The translations under genes and the position numbers were made by a program. A DNA stretch of 64,000 bases from a virus: the IMG/VR virus record IMGVR_UViG_3300035703_000020, positions 85,879-149,878 of that record. The stretch is one strand, 5' to 3'. Positions 16,602-25,158 of this stretch are shown here, in pieces (the first letter of the stretch is position 1; each line of letters opens with the position of its first letter). Below the pieces are notes generated by a model, which saw only the letters and a list, made by a program, of their open reading frames with translations, had not been told where the DNA came from and ran no database searches.

Positions 16602-17216
16602 ATGCCAGTCAAGAAGGGAAAGGGCTGCGTCGCCGACGTCATGCGTGAGTGGAAGGCAGGCCAGCTCCACTCCGGCGAGGACGGCAAGGTCGTCAAGGAC
16701 CAGAAGCAGGCGGTCGCCATCGCCCTGTCGATGTGCGGCGGCAGCCGCGAGAAGGCCAAGTCGTACGAGGAGTACGCCAACAGCCTGGTCGACGAGGTGA
16801 AGGACACCTACGCCGAGAAGTGCGGCTGCAAGCACAAGAAGGGCACGAAGGAGTACGGTGAGTGCAACTGCGGCTGCAAGGGCTGCAAGCGCCGCGCGAT
16901 GGCCATCGGCTACCCCACCCCGACCTTCGGCGAGGAGGAGACGATCGGCATGATCCGCACCCGCCTCAAGGTCATGCACGGCCGCCTGTCCGACATCGAG
17001 CGGGCGATCGAGATGGCGATGATGCGGGGTAGCGAGATCGAGATGGAGCCCTGGATGATCGACAAGATCACCCTGGCCGCAGACTACCTCTCGGCGGTCG
17101 CCGATAACGCCGTGTACGGCGACGGCATCGAGGTCGAGATGGAGAACGAGGGCGAGGAGGAGGAGGGCGGTTACGCGCAGTTCCGCCGCTTCGGGTACGC
17201 CGAGGGAAAGGGCTGA
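16602..17216 (+). CDS. Cys-rich protein, likely 0-frame product of a frameshift pair
   Basis: 204 residues. It has an N-terminal short domain (VMREWKAGQLHSG, QAVAIALSMCGG) seen in phage proteins, a Cys cluster (CGCKHKKG, CNCGCKGC, about residues 74-97) suited to metal binding, then a helical domain with EPWMIDKITLAADYLSAVADN (about 148-168), as found in cyanophage structural proteins. The stop TGA is preceded directly by the heptamer A-AAG-GGC (17207-17213), which could shift ribosomes into the downstream frame to give a 355-residue fusion. Confidence 0.6.
   Translation: MPVKKGKGCVADVMREWKAGQLHSGEDGKVVKDQKQAVAIALSMCGGSREKAKSYEEYANSLVDEVKDTYAEKCGCKHKKGTKEYGECNCGCKGCKRRAMAIGYPTPTFGEEETIGMIRTRLKVMHGRLSDIERAIEMAMMRGSEIEMEPWMIDKITLAADYLSAVADNAVYGDGIEVEMENEGEEEEGGYAQFRRFGYAEGKG
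17207..17213 (+). promoter_or_regulatory. Candidate -1 ribosomal frameshift heptamer
   Basis: A-AAG-GGC fits the X-XXY-YYZ slippery pattern in the frame of the upstream gene and is followed at once by the TGA stop at 17214-17216. A -1 slip reads AAA-GGG-CTG-AAG and enters the downstream open frame, which has no good start of its own. Confidence 0.5.
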
Positions 17217-17668
17217 AGCCGGACTACGCCAAGGGTCTCACGAAGCGGGAGCAAGCCATCGCAAAGCGCGAGGCCGAGGAGACCCAGGAGAAGGCGAAGT
17301 CCGGCAAGGGCGCCAAGAGCGTGTACGAGGACTGGAAGTCCGACAAGGCGTACCGCAACAGGAAGAAGGGCGAGATGCCCAAGTCGAAGGCCACGGAGGC
17401 CTACGAGCGGATGTACGGCAAGAAGGACGCCGAGGACATGGCCGAGGGCGGCTCCGGCAAGGCCCTGGCCGCGAAGGCGAAGGAGTCCGGGATCCCACTC
17501 GGCGTGCTCCGGCAGGTGTACGAGCGCGGCATGGCCGCGTGGCGCGGCGGCCACAGGCCGGGCGTGTCGCCGCAGCAGTGGGCGATGGGCCGCGTGAACT
17601 CTTTCATCACCGGCTCCGGCGGGGCCAGGAAGGCCGACGCGGACCTATGGAAGAAGGCCGGCAAGTAG
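17213..17668 (+). CDS. Downstream half of frameshift pair, conserved phage domain
   Basis: The frame is open from 17213 and encodes 151 residues. The first possible start codon is GTG 17321, but recognisable sequence (KPDYAKGLTKREQAIAKREA) already begins at 17216, so an independent start would lose part of the domain. The C-terminal part (ALAAKAKESGIPLGVLRQVY, GHRPGVSPQQWAMGRVNSF, GGARKADADLWKK) is a domain common in phage genomes. It is either made by -1 frameshifting from the gene at 16602 or is the separated half of a frame-shifted gene. Confidence 0.6.
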   Translation: MKPDYAKGLTKREQAIAKREAEETQEKAKSGKGAKSVYEDWKSDKAYRNRKKGEMPKSKATEAYERMYGKKDAEDMAEGGSGKALAAKAKESGIPLGVLRQVYERGMAAWRGGHRPGVSPQQWAMGRVNSFITGSGGARKADADLWKKAGK

Positions 17669-17723
17669 ACGCACTGGCCACCGCCGGGGTAAAAGATAGA
17701 GCAACCACACGCCGGCGGTTGCC

Positions 17724-17888
17724 ATGCCAAAGTCGTTCCAGGAGGCCTTCAACGAGTGGAAGGCCGATGACCGGTACAAGATCGGGGACGACATAGGCTG
17801 GGAGTTCGCCGACGCGAAAGAGGCCGGTCCTACGCCGGCCGACAGTTCCTCAACGACACAGCAAGATGGCCCAGCGCATCCAGCATAA
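17724..17888 (+). CDS. Small hypothetical protein (54 aa)
   Basis: A 54-residue acidic protein starting MPKSFQEAFNEWKADDRYKI. It lies 37 bases after GGGTAAAA (17687-17694) and overlaps the start of the large fibre gene by 23 bases. Function unknown; it could be a leader gene for fibre translation. Confidence 0.5.
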   Translation: MPKSFQEAFNEWKADDRYKIGDDIGWEFADAKEAGPTPADSSSTTQQDGPAHPA

Positions 17889-20800
17889 GCGCTCCTCGAT
17901 CCTCGGGAAGCGCCCGGCCGAGCAGTATTTGGAACCCGGGGAGCTGGCGCTCAACACCAACGCCAGCGACCCGGGCGTCTTCTTTGAGACCAACAACGGC
18001 GAGATCGCCAAGGCCGGCCCGACGTCGATAGGCCCGCAGCCCCCGGTGAGCGAGGTCGGCTACGGCCCGGGCGAGTCGTGGTACGACAGCGGCAACGGCA
18101 CACTCAACCTGTGGGTGCCGGCGCTGGAACAGTGGGTCCCCGTGTCGTCCCCGTTCTTCGGCGGCTCCATCACGGCCATCTTCGTCGGCTCGGAGTTCCC
18201 CCAGGCCACCGACGACCTCTCGAACGACGGCTACGCGCGCCCGTTCGTGTCGCTGAACCGCGCGATGATAGAGGTGGCCAGGCGCTCGATCCTGCGCGGC
18301 CGCCCGGACGACGCGTTCAACGCCAGGTTCTCGGTGTTCCTGCTGCCGGGCAACAACGTCGCCTATAACGAGCCGGGTCTGACCTTCTCCGAGTTCGAGG
18401 CACAGACCGAGGTCTTCGTCGAGGACCAGGCGCTCACGCAGAAGCAGCTGGCCCAGTTCAACTCGCCCACCGGCGGCGTGATCGTCCCGAGGGGCACCAC
18501 GATCTTCGGCCTCGACCTGCGGAAGACGATCATCAACCCGACCTACTACCCGGTCTGGACGCGCGACGCGTACGAGAACGAGCCCGAGACGCTAGCCGCC
18601 CGCTCCGCCGTCCTGCGCTGGACCGGCAACTCGTACTTCACGTCGTTCACCTTCCGGGACAAGGTCTCGGAGTGCTCGGTCACCGAGATCACCGGCCAGA
18701 GCTTCGAGGTCGCCGTGCTGCGCACCCTGCGGCCGCACGGCTTCCGCTCGCTCGTGACCACGCTGGAGGACGAGGACCAGATCCTCGACGGCGACAAGGC
18801 CGAGCTGGTCTACCCCGACGGCATCTCCCGCTTCTACAACGGCGTCCCCACGGTGCCGCAGGAGGAGTACTACGCCGAGCCGATCGACGCCTACCGGTTC
18901 AGGCTGCGAAAGGTGCAGAGCGGTCTCGCCGTGCTCCGCAGCGAGCTGCCGGAGGCGCCCGTGGCCGGCACGTCGCCGAGCCTGTTCCTGAACTTCCGCG
19001 TAAGGCTCGGCACCGCCCACCGCCTCACCGCCATCGAGTACGCGGAGGACCTGGACCTCAACTCCCTCTACGACAAGGTGCAGCGCGCCTTCTCGACCCT
19101 CTCGTTCTCCGGCACGGCGTCCAACGCCGAGATCTCCGGGGGCGAGACCATCATCGTCGCCAGCACGCCAGAGACCCCCAACGTAGAGACCAACAGCGTC
19201 GACAACGCGTCCCCGTACGTCTTCAACGTCTCGCTGCGGTCGCAGTGGGGGATGTCGGGCATGTGCGTCGACGGCGGCGAGATCGGCGGCTTCAAGTCGG
19301 CCCTCAGCTGCAATTACACGGCGGTGTCCGTCAACAACGACCCCGACGTGTACGAGGTCTACGACGACCAGCAGTGGAAGTCACTCCGCGAGGCCTACGC
19401 CGAGTCCGTCGGGTTCCCGGTCTCCGAGACCACGCGCGAGCAGGCGATGAACTACCTCGTGCGGACCGTCAAGACCGACGACATCCGGTTCTTCCTCAGG
19501 CAGGCGTATGACATCCCGGGCCAGGACGGCAAGTCCTCGGGCCAGGTCAGCGAGCTGTCGGACACCCGGCACTACGCGACACTGGCGACGAACGGGGCCT
19601 TCGTGCAGATCGTGTCGTCGTTCGCCATCGGGCTGGCCGTGAACTACTGGACAAAGGCCGGCGGCGAGATCGCCGTGACCAACGCCAACTCCAACTTCGG
19701 CGGCGTCGCCCTCCGCGCCGAGGGCTTCTCCGGCATCGGGACCACCGGCGGCGCGCTCGACCCCGACCGCGGCTTCACCGTGCAGGGCGTGCGGCGCCCG
19801 TCGGTCGTGACGCAGAAGATGGTCGAGGACAGCGTGGTCAAGCGCGCCGTCAACTCGCGCATCGCCTCGACCACGAGCACCACCATCACCCTGGCCGAGC
19901 CCTTCTACGGGCTGACCATCGCCCCGTTCACGCTGCGCAACGGGACCTTCATCTACGTCCAGGACTCGCGCGATGGCACGGAGTACAGGGCCCAGCTGGC
20001 CACGACCGGGGCCGTCGTCAGCGAGGACGGGCTGACGATCTCCGTGGTCGACACGACCAGCCAGATCCACACCGCCATCGTCGGCGGGCTCAACCCGGAC
20101 TTCCTGACGCTGCCCTACATCAAGCGCTTCAAGGACCCGCGCGCGCCGATCGACCGGCAGTACAGCCTCTGGGTGCAGAACACATCGCAGTTCCACCGCC
20201 CGCCGCAGCAGCAGTTCGTCCTCCGCTTCGCCGAGAAGCCCCAGACGGGCGTGGCCAACCTGGTCCGCCCCAACATGCAGCTCGACCCGGGCGAGAAGGG
20301 CGGCTGGGCGCACCTGTTCCAGATCACCGACGCCAGGACCAAGCGCGAGGGCGATAACCCGAACGGGATCGAGCCCCTGATCACGCCGATCGTCGGCACC
20401 GAGAGCTACTACGTGACGATCGCGCTCGTCGACGGCTTCCGCCCGTACGTGACCGTCTCCGACAATGGCTTCACCGACGACGCGACCATCGACCACGCGT
20501 CCGGCCAATACTGCACCTACAACGACCGCCTCTTCTACCCGCAGGACAACGACCTCGCGCCCGCCGCGCTGAAGCTCGACCCCACGAACGACCGCTCCGT
20601 GTGGACGCGCTCGAAGAACTTCGAGCTGTGCTCGCCCGTCGACGAGGCGTGGTACGGCGCTGACTCGCTCAGCACGGCGACGGAGGACGTCTACGTGGCG
20701 GCCTACCCCGAGAACGCCACCTACCCCCGCGGCCTGCAGTACGAGATCCAGGACATGTCGGCCGACCTCGTCGTCGACGAGGACGACGGCACCCCGACCC

Positions 20801-21315
20801 TCGGGATCGTGACGGGCGGCGTCGCCGACGTGGACAAGTACGACCCGTGGTGGTCGCCCTCGAAGCTCTCGATGGCACGCCTGCTGCAGCTGCTCGGCTT
20901 CACGTTCGCGGACATCGGCTCGATGCTGGTCCCGCAGTTGTGGTCCTCGAGGAACCTCCCGGTCACCTCCATGCCCGACGTCACCGGCGGCGGCTACGCG
21001 ATCACCACCGGCACGTGGCCCGTCGAGTTCAACCGGCCGTCGACCATCCGCTGCGGCAACCACACGTGGGAGTGGTGCGGCTACATCAACTACACCAAGG
21101 GCCTCCCGCAGTACCAGACCACCCAGCTGTCCGTGCGCGAGCGCTTCGACTTCATGCAGACGGCCCTCTGGGGCGGCCAGGTGTACTCCACGGGCACGAA
21201 CGAGAAGGGCGAGTACGTCTTCTCGGGTAAGACAGTGGCTGCCGGGACAGGCGACATCCTGCTGAACACCAACGTACCGCTGGTGCCAGCCGCGCCCCCA
21301 GCCCCAATCAGCTAG
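17866..21315 (+). CDS. Large fibre/appendage protein with Mtd-type N-terminal module
   Basis: 1149 residues. Residues 1-55 have the module [KR]RSS...KRP.P..L..GELALN.N..DPGVFFE...G...K.GP shared with the proteins at 21363, 24752 and 25159, and similar to the N-terminal virion-anchoring domain of major tropism determinants. The central region is long and beta-rich, with a solenoid-like portion (VIVPRGTTIFGLDLRKT) as in pectate-lyase-fold appendages. A C-terminal globular domain follows. It is the largest gene of the fibre cluster and probably a virion adsorption structure. No enzymatic residues are recognised. Confidence 0.7.
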   Translation: MAQRIQHKRSSILGKRPAEQYLEPGELALNTNASDPGVFFETNNGEIAKAGPTSIGPQPPVSEVGYGPGESWYDSGNGTLNLWVPALEQWVPVSSPFFGGSITAIFVGSEFPQATDDLSNDGYARPFVSLNRAMIEVARRSILRGRPDDAFNARFSVFLLPGNNVAYNEPGLTFSEFEAQTEVFVEDQALTQKQLAQFNSPTGGVIVPRGTTIFGLDLRKTIINPTYYPVWTRDAYENEPETLAARSAVLRWTGNSYFTSFTFRDKVSECSVTEITGQSFEVAVLRTLRPHGFRSLVTTLEDEDQILDGDKAELVYPDGISRFYNGVPTVPQEEYYAEPIDAYRFRLRKVQSGLAVLRSELPEAPVAGTSPSLFLNFRVRLGTAHRLTAIEYAEDLDLNSLYDKVQRAFSTLSFSGTASNAEISGGETIIVASTPETPNVETNSVDNASPYVFNVSLRSQWGMSGMCVDGGEIGGFKSALSCNYTAVSVNNDPDVYEVYDDQQWKSLREAYAESVGFPVSETTREQAMNYLVRTVKTDDIRFFLRQAYDIPGQDGKSSGQVSELSDTRHYATLATNGAFVQIVSSFAIGLAVNYWTKAGGEIAVTNANSNFGGVALRAEGFSGIGTTGGALDPDRGFTVQGVRRPSVVTQKMVEDSVVKRAVNSRIASTTSTTITLAEPFYGLTIAPFTLRNGTFIYVQDSRDGTEYRAQLATTGAVVSEDGLTISVVDTTSQIHTAIVGGLNPDFLTLPYIKRFKDPRAPIDRQYSLWVQNTSQFHRPPQQQFVLRFAEKPQTGVANLVRPNMQLDPGEKGGWAHLFQITDARTKREGDNPNGIEPLITPIVGTESYYVTIALVDGFRPYVTVSDNGFTDDATIDHASGQYCTYNDRLFYPQDNDLAPAALKLDPTNDRSVWTRSKNFELCSPVDEAWYGADSLSTATEDVYVAAYPENATYPRGLQYEIQDMSADLVVDEDDGTPTLGIVTGGVADVDKYDPWWSPSKLSMARLLQLLGFTFADIGSMLVPQLWSSRNLPVTSMPDVTGGGYAITTGTWPVEFNRPSTIRCGNHTWEWCGYINYTKGLPQYQTTQLSVRERFDFMQTALWGGQVYSTGTNEKGEYVFSGKTVAAGTGDILLNTNVPLVPAAPPAPIS

Positions 21316-21362
21316 TATATCCCTAAGCGAAACTTCACTTTGGCCTGTAAAGGTGTCATGCA

Positions 21363-23039
21363 GTGACTACTAACATCCAGCTCCTGCGGTCTTCGGTCGC
21401 CCAGAAAAGACCGAACCCCGCCTCGCTGCTTGATGGTCAGCCCGCGGTCAACATCAACGTTGACGAGCCCGGGCTGTTCTTCAAAGCGACGGACGGCACA
21501 CTCTTCAAGGTAGGCCCGGCCGCCATCACTTCGAGCGGCTCCCCACCGAACGCATCCGCTGTCGGCCCCGTCGGCAACGTGAAGGGCGAGCTCTGGCTCG
21601 ACGGCCGCGCGGCGTACTCCAACGCCGTGATGAAGATCTACAACGGCACCCAGTGGGTACCGGCGAGCGGCTTTCAGGTCAACGACACCACCGGCAACTT
21701 TACGCTGTCGAAGGCCCTGACCGTCTCGACGCTGATCGCGAACGGCTCAGGCGCCAGCAGCTACATCCGGGTGCCGCAGGGCCCGAATACGGACGAGTCG
21801 CTGATCCCGGCTGTCGCCGGCATGATCCGCTTCGACACGACGCTCGACGTGTTCCGCGGCTACGATGGCACCACCTGGTCCGACCTCGGCACCGGTAACA
21901 TCGCCGGCAACCTGACCGTCGGCGGCAACGGTACGATCGCGGGCAACCTGACGGTCGACGGCAGCGTCACCCTCGGCAACGACTGCACGAGCGACATCGT
22001 CACGGTGAACGCCACGGCGAACTTCGCCTGCAATGTGACTGTCGGCAACGCCGCGACCGACACCCTGACCGTCGCCTCGATCAGCGACTTTCAGAACGCT
22101 CTGCGGCTGTCCAACCAGAACGACCTGCGCTTCCACAGCGGCTCCGTCGGCTCCTCGAACTACGTCGGCTTCCAGGCGCCGGGCTCCATCGCGTCCAACG
22201 TGCTCTGGACCCTCCCGGCCCAGGACGGCACCCTCGGGCAGGCCCTGATCACCAACGGCTCCGGCGTGCTGAGCTGGGGCGCCGCCGGTGGCGGCGGTGC
22301 GCAGGTGACCGTGAGCGACAGCGCGCCCACCTCCCCGGCCCCGCAGGAGGGCGACCTCTGGTTCAACTCCGCGTCCGGCCGCCTGTACGTCTTCTACGAG
22401 GACGGCACCAGCGACCAGTGGATCGACGCCGCGCCCAACAGCTCCGGCGCCGCGGCCATCCGGACCCTGGACGACATCTCGGCCTCGTTCGACGGCGTCA
22501 CGTCGACGTTCAACCTCACGATCGGCGGCTTCGCGTTCACCCCGGTGAACCCCCAGCAGCTGATCGTCCACAAGGCTGGCGTCTACCAGGACCCCTCCAC
22601 GGCGTACACCGTGGTCGGCTCGACGATCGTGTTCGCGGCGGGCAACATCCCGACCTTCGGCCAAACGTTCTCCGGCGTGGTCCTCGGCGCGGCGGTGACC
22701 CAGAACACCGTCGCCGACTTGTCGATCAACACGCTGAAGCTGGCCAACCTGGCCGTGACGGACGCCAAGATCGCCAACAACTCGATCACTGGCGCCAAGC
22801 TCGCGCCTGGCTCCGTCCAGGTCTCCAAGCTGAGCATCGACGGCAACCTCCTGCCCAACTCGGACAACGCGTTCAACCTGGGCTCGCCGACGTTCCGCTG
22901 GGCTAACATCTACACGGGTGACCTTCACCTCCAGAACGAGCGCGGCTCGTGGACTGTGATCGAGGAGGAGGAGTTCCTGACCCTCAGGAACAACAAATCG
23001 GGTAAAACCTTCAAAATCGTTATGGAGGCGATCGACTGA
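21363..23039 (+). CDS. Modular tail fibre protein
   Basis: 558 residues from GTG 21363. It has the N-terminal anchoring module (residues 5-50), DG..Y..GTTW and LTVGG repeats at about 150-235, one ~55-residue YVGFQAPGSIASNVLWTLP unit near 265-320, a second beta domain, then a LLPNSDNAFNLGSPTFRWAN unit and the C-terminal YTGDLHLQNERGSW module. It therefore combines modules seen separately in neighbours. The end overlaps the next start, and a GGGTAAAA lies 39 bases before that start. Confidence 0.72.
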   Translation: MTTNIQLLRSSVAQKRPNPASLLDGQPAVNINVDEPGLFFKATDGTLFKVGPAAITSSGSPPNASAVGPVGNVKGELWLDGRAAYSNAVMKIYNGTQWVPASGFQVNDTTGNFTLSKALTVSTLIANGSGASSYIRVPQGPNTDESLIPAVAGMIRFDTTLDVFRGYDGTTWSDLGTGNIAGNLTVGGNGTIAGNLTVDGSVTLGNDCTSDIVTVNATANFACNVTVGNAATDTLTVASISDFQNALRLSNQNDLRFHSGSVGSSNYVGFQAPGSIASNVLWTLPAQDGTLGQALITNGSGVLSWGAAGGGGAQVTVSDSAPTSPAPQEGDLWFNSASGRLYVFYEDGTSDQWIDAAPNSSGAAAIRTLDDISASFDGVTSTFNLTIGGFAFTPVNPQQLIVHKAGVYQDPSTAYTVVGSTIVFAAGNIPTFGQTFSGVVLGAAVTQNTVADLSINTLKLANLAVTDAKIANNSITGAKLAPGSVQVSKLSIDGNLLPNSDNAFNLGSPTFRWANIYTGDLHLQNERGSWTVIEEEEFLTLRNNKSGKTFKIVMEAID

Positions 23040-23434
23040 TGGCGATCAACTTCCCCGCGGCGACCGTTGTGGGACAGACGTACACAGACCCCGCCTCGGG
23101 TAACACGTACGTGGTCGTCGCAGTCGGTCCACCGGCCCAGTGGGTCGGGTCGGGCAGCACCAACAACCTGGACGGAACCTACTTCCGCGTCGACGCATCT
23201 AACGGCCCTCTGGGCAACACGGTCTCGGTGGACGGCAACATCCTCCCCAACACCGACAACGTCCGCAACCTCGGCTCTGTCACGCAGCGCTTCGCGAACA
23301 TCTACACGGGTGACCTCCACCTGAAGAATGAGCGCGGGGACTGGACGATGATCGAGGAGGATGAGTTCCTCACTCTGCGGAGCAACAAGACCGGCAAAGT
23401 GTTCAAGCTCCTCATGGAAGAGGTCCAAGACTAA
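23039..23434 (+). CDS. Short fibre protein with shared C-terminal module
   Basis: 131 residues. A short unique N-terminal domain (about 1-60) is followed by an ILPNTDNVRNLGSVTQRFAN unit and the YTGDLHLKNERGDW C-terminal module. It is essentially a fibre tip without a shaft. TGATG and ATG-overlap junctions on both sides indicate translational coupling within the fibre operon. Confidence 0.62.
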   Translation: MAINFPAATVVGQTYTDPASGNTYVVVAVGPPAQWVGSGSTNNLDGTYFRVDASNGPLGNTVSVDGNILPNTDNVRNLGSVTQRFANIYTGDLHLKNERGDWTMIEEDEFLTLRSNKTGKVFKLLMEEVQD

Positions 23435-23763
23435 TGGCGATCATCAGCACTACATCCCTCATCTCGTCCGTCAACGGTCAGAACCGTCTGGTGGTCGACA
23501 ACGCCGGCAACGTGGAGATCCTGGGTAACTCGTCCCAGGCCGGTACCCTCAAGATCTTCGAGGATAGCGACAACGGCACCAACTACGTTGCCCTGCGCGC
23601 CCCCAGCTCCGTCGCCTCCAACGTCACCTTCACCCTGCCGAACGCGGACGGCTCCGCGGGCCAGGCGATCGTGACCGACGGCGCCGGCAACCTGAGCTTC
23701 TCCAGCAGCCCCATCTCGACGACAGGTAAGTCGATCGCGATGACCCTGATCTTCGCTATCTGA
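23434..23763 (+). CDS. Short fibre-type structural protein
   Basis: 109 residues made of a single copy of the YVALRAPSSVASNVTFTLP beta unit with its GQAIVTDGAGNLSF tail, between short unique ends. It is probably a virion component; function is inferred from the module only. Confidence 0.6.
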   Translation: MAIISTTSLISSVNGQNRLVVDNAGNVEILGNSSQAGTLKIFEDSDNGTNYVALRAPSSVASNVTFTLPNADGSAGQAIVTDGAGNLSFSSSPISTTGKSIAMTLIFAI

Positions 23764-23797
23764 TCAACCCCCTTCATTCCGATTAGAGGACCGAACA

Positions 23798-24190
23798 GTG
23801 CCTATCAACATCGTTAACGTTGCCACCATCAACGGCAAGACCGTCGGCGCAGCCCTGACCGCCGCCGCCCCCACCCCAGCCCAGGCGGTTCTGACCAACC
23901 CCGGAGCTCCGGCAGCTGAGAAGCTGTTCAAGGTCAACTCCGTCTACGTGGCCAACGTCGACGGCACCACCGCGGTGGACGTGACCTGCTTCTTCTACGA
24001 CGCCAGCGCCACCCCAGCCGCGACGAGCTACAAGGTCGCCAACACGATCTCCGTGCCCGCCGACGCCACCCTGGTGCTCGTCGACAAGACCGCGCCCCTC
24101 TACCTCGAGCAGGGCGACCGCCTCGACTTCATCACCTCCGACGCCACCAGCGGCCTCGAGGTCGTGATCAGCTACGAGGAGATCAGCTGA
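23798..24190 (+). CDS. Small beta-rich structural protein
   Basis: 130 residues from GTG 23798, with AGAGGA about 14 bases upstream. It is Ala/Val/Thr-rich with alternating beta pattern (KVNSVYVANVDGTTAVDVTC, APLYLEQGDRLDFITS). Proteins of this look are common in cyanophage fibre regions. No repeats are shared with neighbours. Confidence 0.55.
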   Translation: MPINIVNVATINGKTVGAALTAAAPTPAQAVLTNPGAPAAEKLFKVNSVYVANVDGTTAVDVTCFFYDASATPAATSYKVANTISVPADATLVLVDKTAPLYLEQGDRLDFITSDATSGLEVVISYEEIS

Positions 24191-24225
24191 GCAAGCTGAC
24201 GCAAAGCAAACAAGCAGTCTAATCA

Positions 24226-24735
24226 ATGGCGGACCTGTATTCCCTGCAGGGCCGCGAGCCGGAGCCGCTACCCGAGAAGGTGCGGCTCCTCGACTCCGGC
24301 CTGACCGTCCGTGTCGTCGACGACATGGACCCCGAGATTCTGAAGCAGTGCGGCTACACCGGCCCGCACGCTCCCCTGACGGACTTCGACCAGAACACGC
24401 ACAAGTGCGTGTGGTCCCCCGAGGATACCGCGTACGTGGTGATCGAGAAGAGCTCGATCGAGCTACGCAACGCCGTAAACAGCGCGTGGGCCCAGCTCCG
24501 GGTCGACCGCAACTCCCTGCTCGCCGACAGCGACAAGCGGATCATGCAGTGGCTCGAGAAGGGCCAGCCCGCGCCCGAAGCCTGGCAGAAGTACAGGCAG
24601 GCGCTGAGGGACCTGCCGGCAAACACCGAGGACCCCTTCCGCGTCATGTGGCCGATGGAGCCTCTGCCCGAGCCGCAGTCGGGCGGCGAGGAGAAGCCGA
24701 AACCTAGGACCTCCCGCCGCCGCAAGACCACCTGA
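24226..24735 (+). CDS. Candidate tail-fibre assembly or chaperone protein
   Basis: 169 residues. The C-terminal part has WQKYRQALRDLPANTEDPF and VMWPMEPLPEP, closely matching the YRQALRDxP..WPxxP signature of phage tail assembly chaperone or fibre-assembly domains. It ends in a basic RTSRRRKTT tail. Placed among fibre genes, it may assist folding or attachment of fibres. Confidence 0.6.
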   Translation: MADLYSLQGREPEPLPEKVRLLDSGLTVRVVDDMDPEILKQCGYTGPHAPLTDFDQNTHKCVWSPEDTAYVVIEKSSIELRNAVNSAWAQLRVDRNSLLADSDKRIMQWLEKGQPAPEAWQKYRQALRDLPANTEDPFRVMWPMEPLPEPQSGGEEKPKPRTSRRRKTT

Positions 24736-24751
24736 CCTGGGATAGCCCGAA

Positions 24752-25147
24752 ATGTCTTTCACCGTTCAGCACATCCGCTCGGCGGACTACGGCAGGCGCC
24801 CGACGCCCGACTCGCTCGCGGCCGGTCAGCTGGCGGTCAACTACAACTCCCAGTCCGTCGGCCTGTTCTTCAAGACAGACACCGGCGGCCTGGTCAAGGT
24901 GGGCCCCACATTCGTCGGGAACGACCCGCCCCCGCTGAGCAACTACCTCGAGCGGTCAGTGGGCGAAATGTGGCTCGACACGTCCACCAACCCCACGCCA
25001 CTCCTCAAGGTGTGGCTCGCGTCCGGCTGGGCCACGGTCAGCACGCAGGTGACGCAGACGAGCGTCTTCATCCCGCCCACCTCCCCGACCGGTCTGCCGT
25101 CCGGCGCCGTGTGGAATAACAACGGCATCCTGACGATCGTCCCCTGA
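24752..25147 (+). CDS. Short fibre protein with anchoring module
   Basis: 131 residues. Residues 4-50 carry the N-terminal anchoring module (RSADYGRRPTPDSLAAGQLA, then GLFFKTDTGGLVKVGP), followed by a small GEMWLDTSTNPTPLLKVW segment. The protein ends without shaft or tip, so it may be a minimal adaptor. A similar LWLD segment follows the module in the proteins at 21363 and 25159. Confidence 0.6.
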   Translation: MSFTVQHIRSADYGRRPTPDSLAAGQLAVNYNSQSVGLFFKTDTGGLVKVGPTFVGNDPPPLSNYLERSVGEMWLDTSTNPTPLLKVWLASGWATVSTQVTQTSVFIPPTSPTGLPSGAVWNNNGILTIVP

Positions 25148-25158
25148 GCGCGGTGTAG

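Noticed and set aside
19381-21063. Long minus-strand open frame opposite the large fibre gene
   Set aside because: A shadow of GC-rich third positions; its protein is Arg/Gly/Asp/Val-rich without domains. The same applies to minus-strand frames at 13563-15230, 29001-31040 and 53745-55910.
21225-21232. GGGTAAGA inside the fibre gene
   Set aside because: About 130 bases from the next start and within codons; kept only as a possible chance match against the promoter idea.
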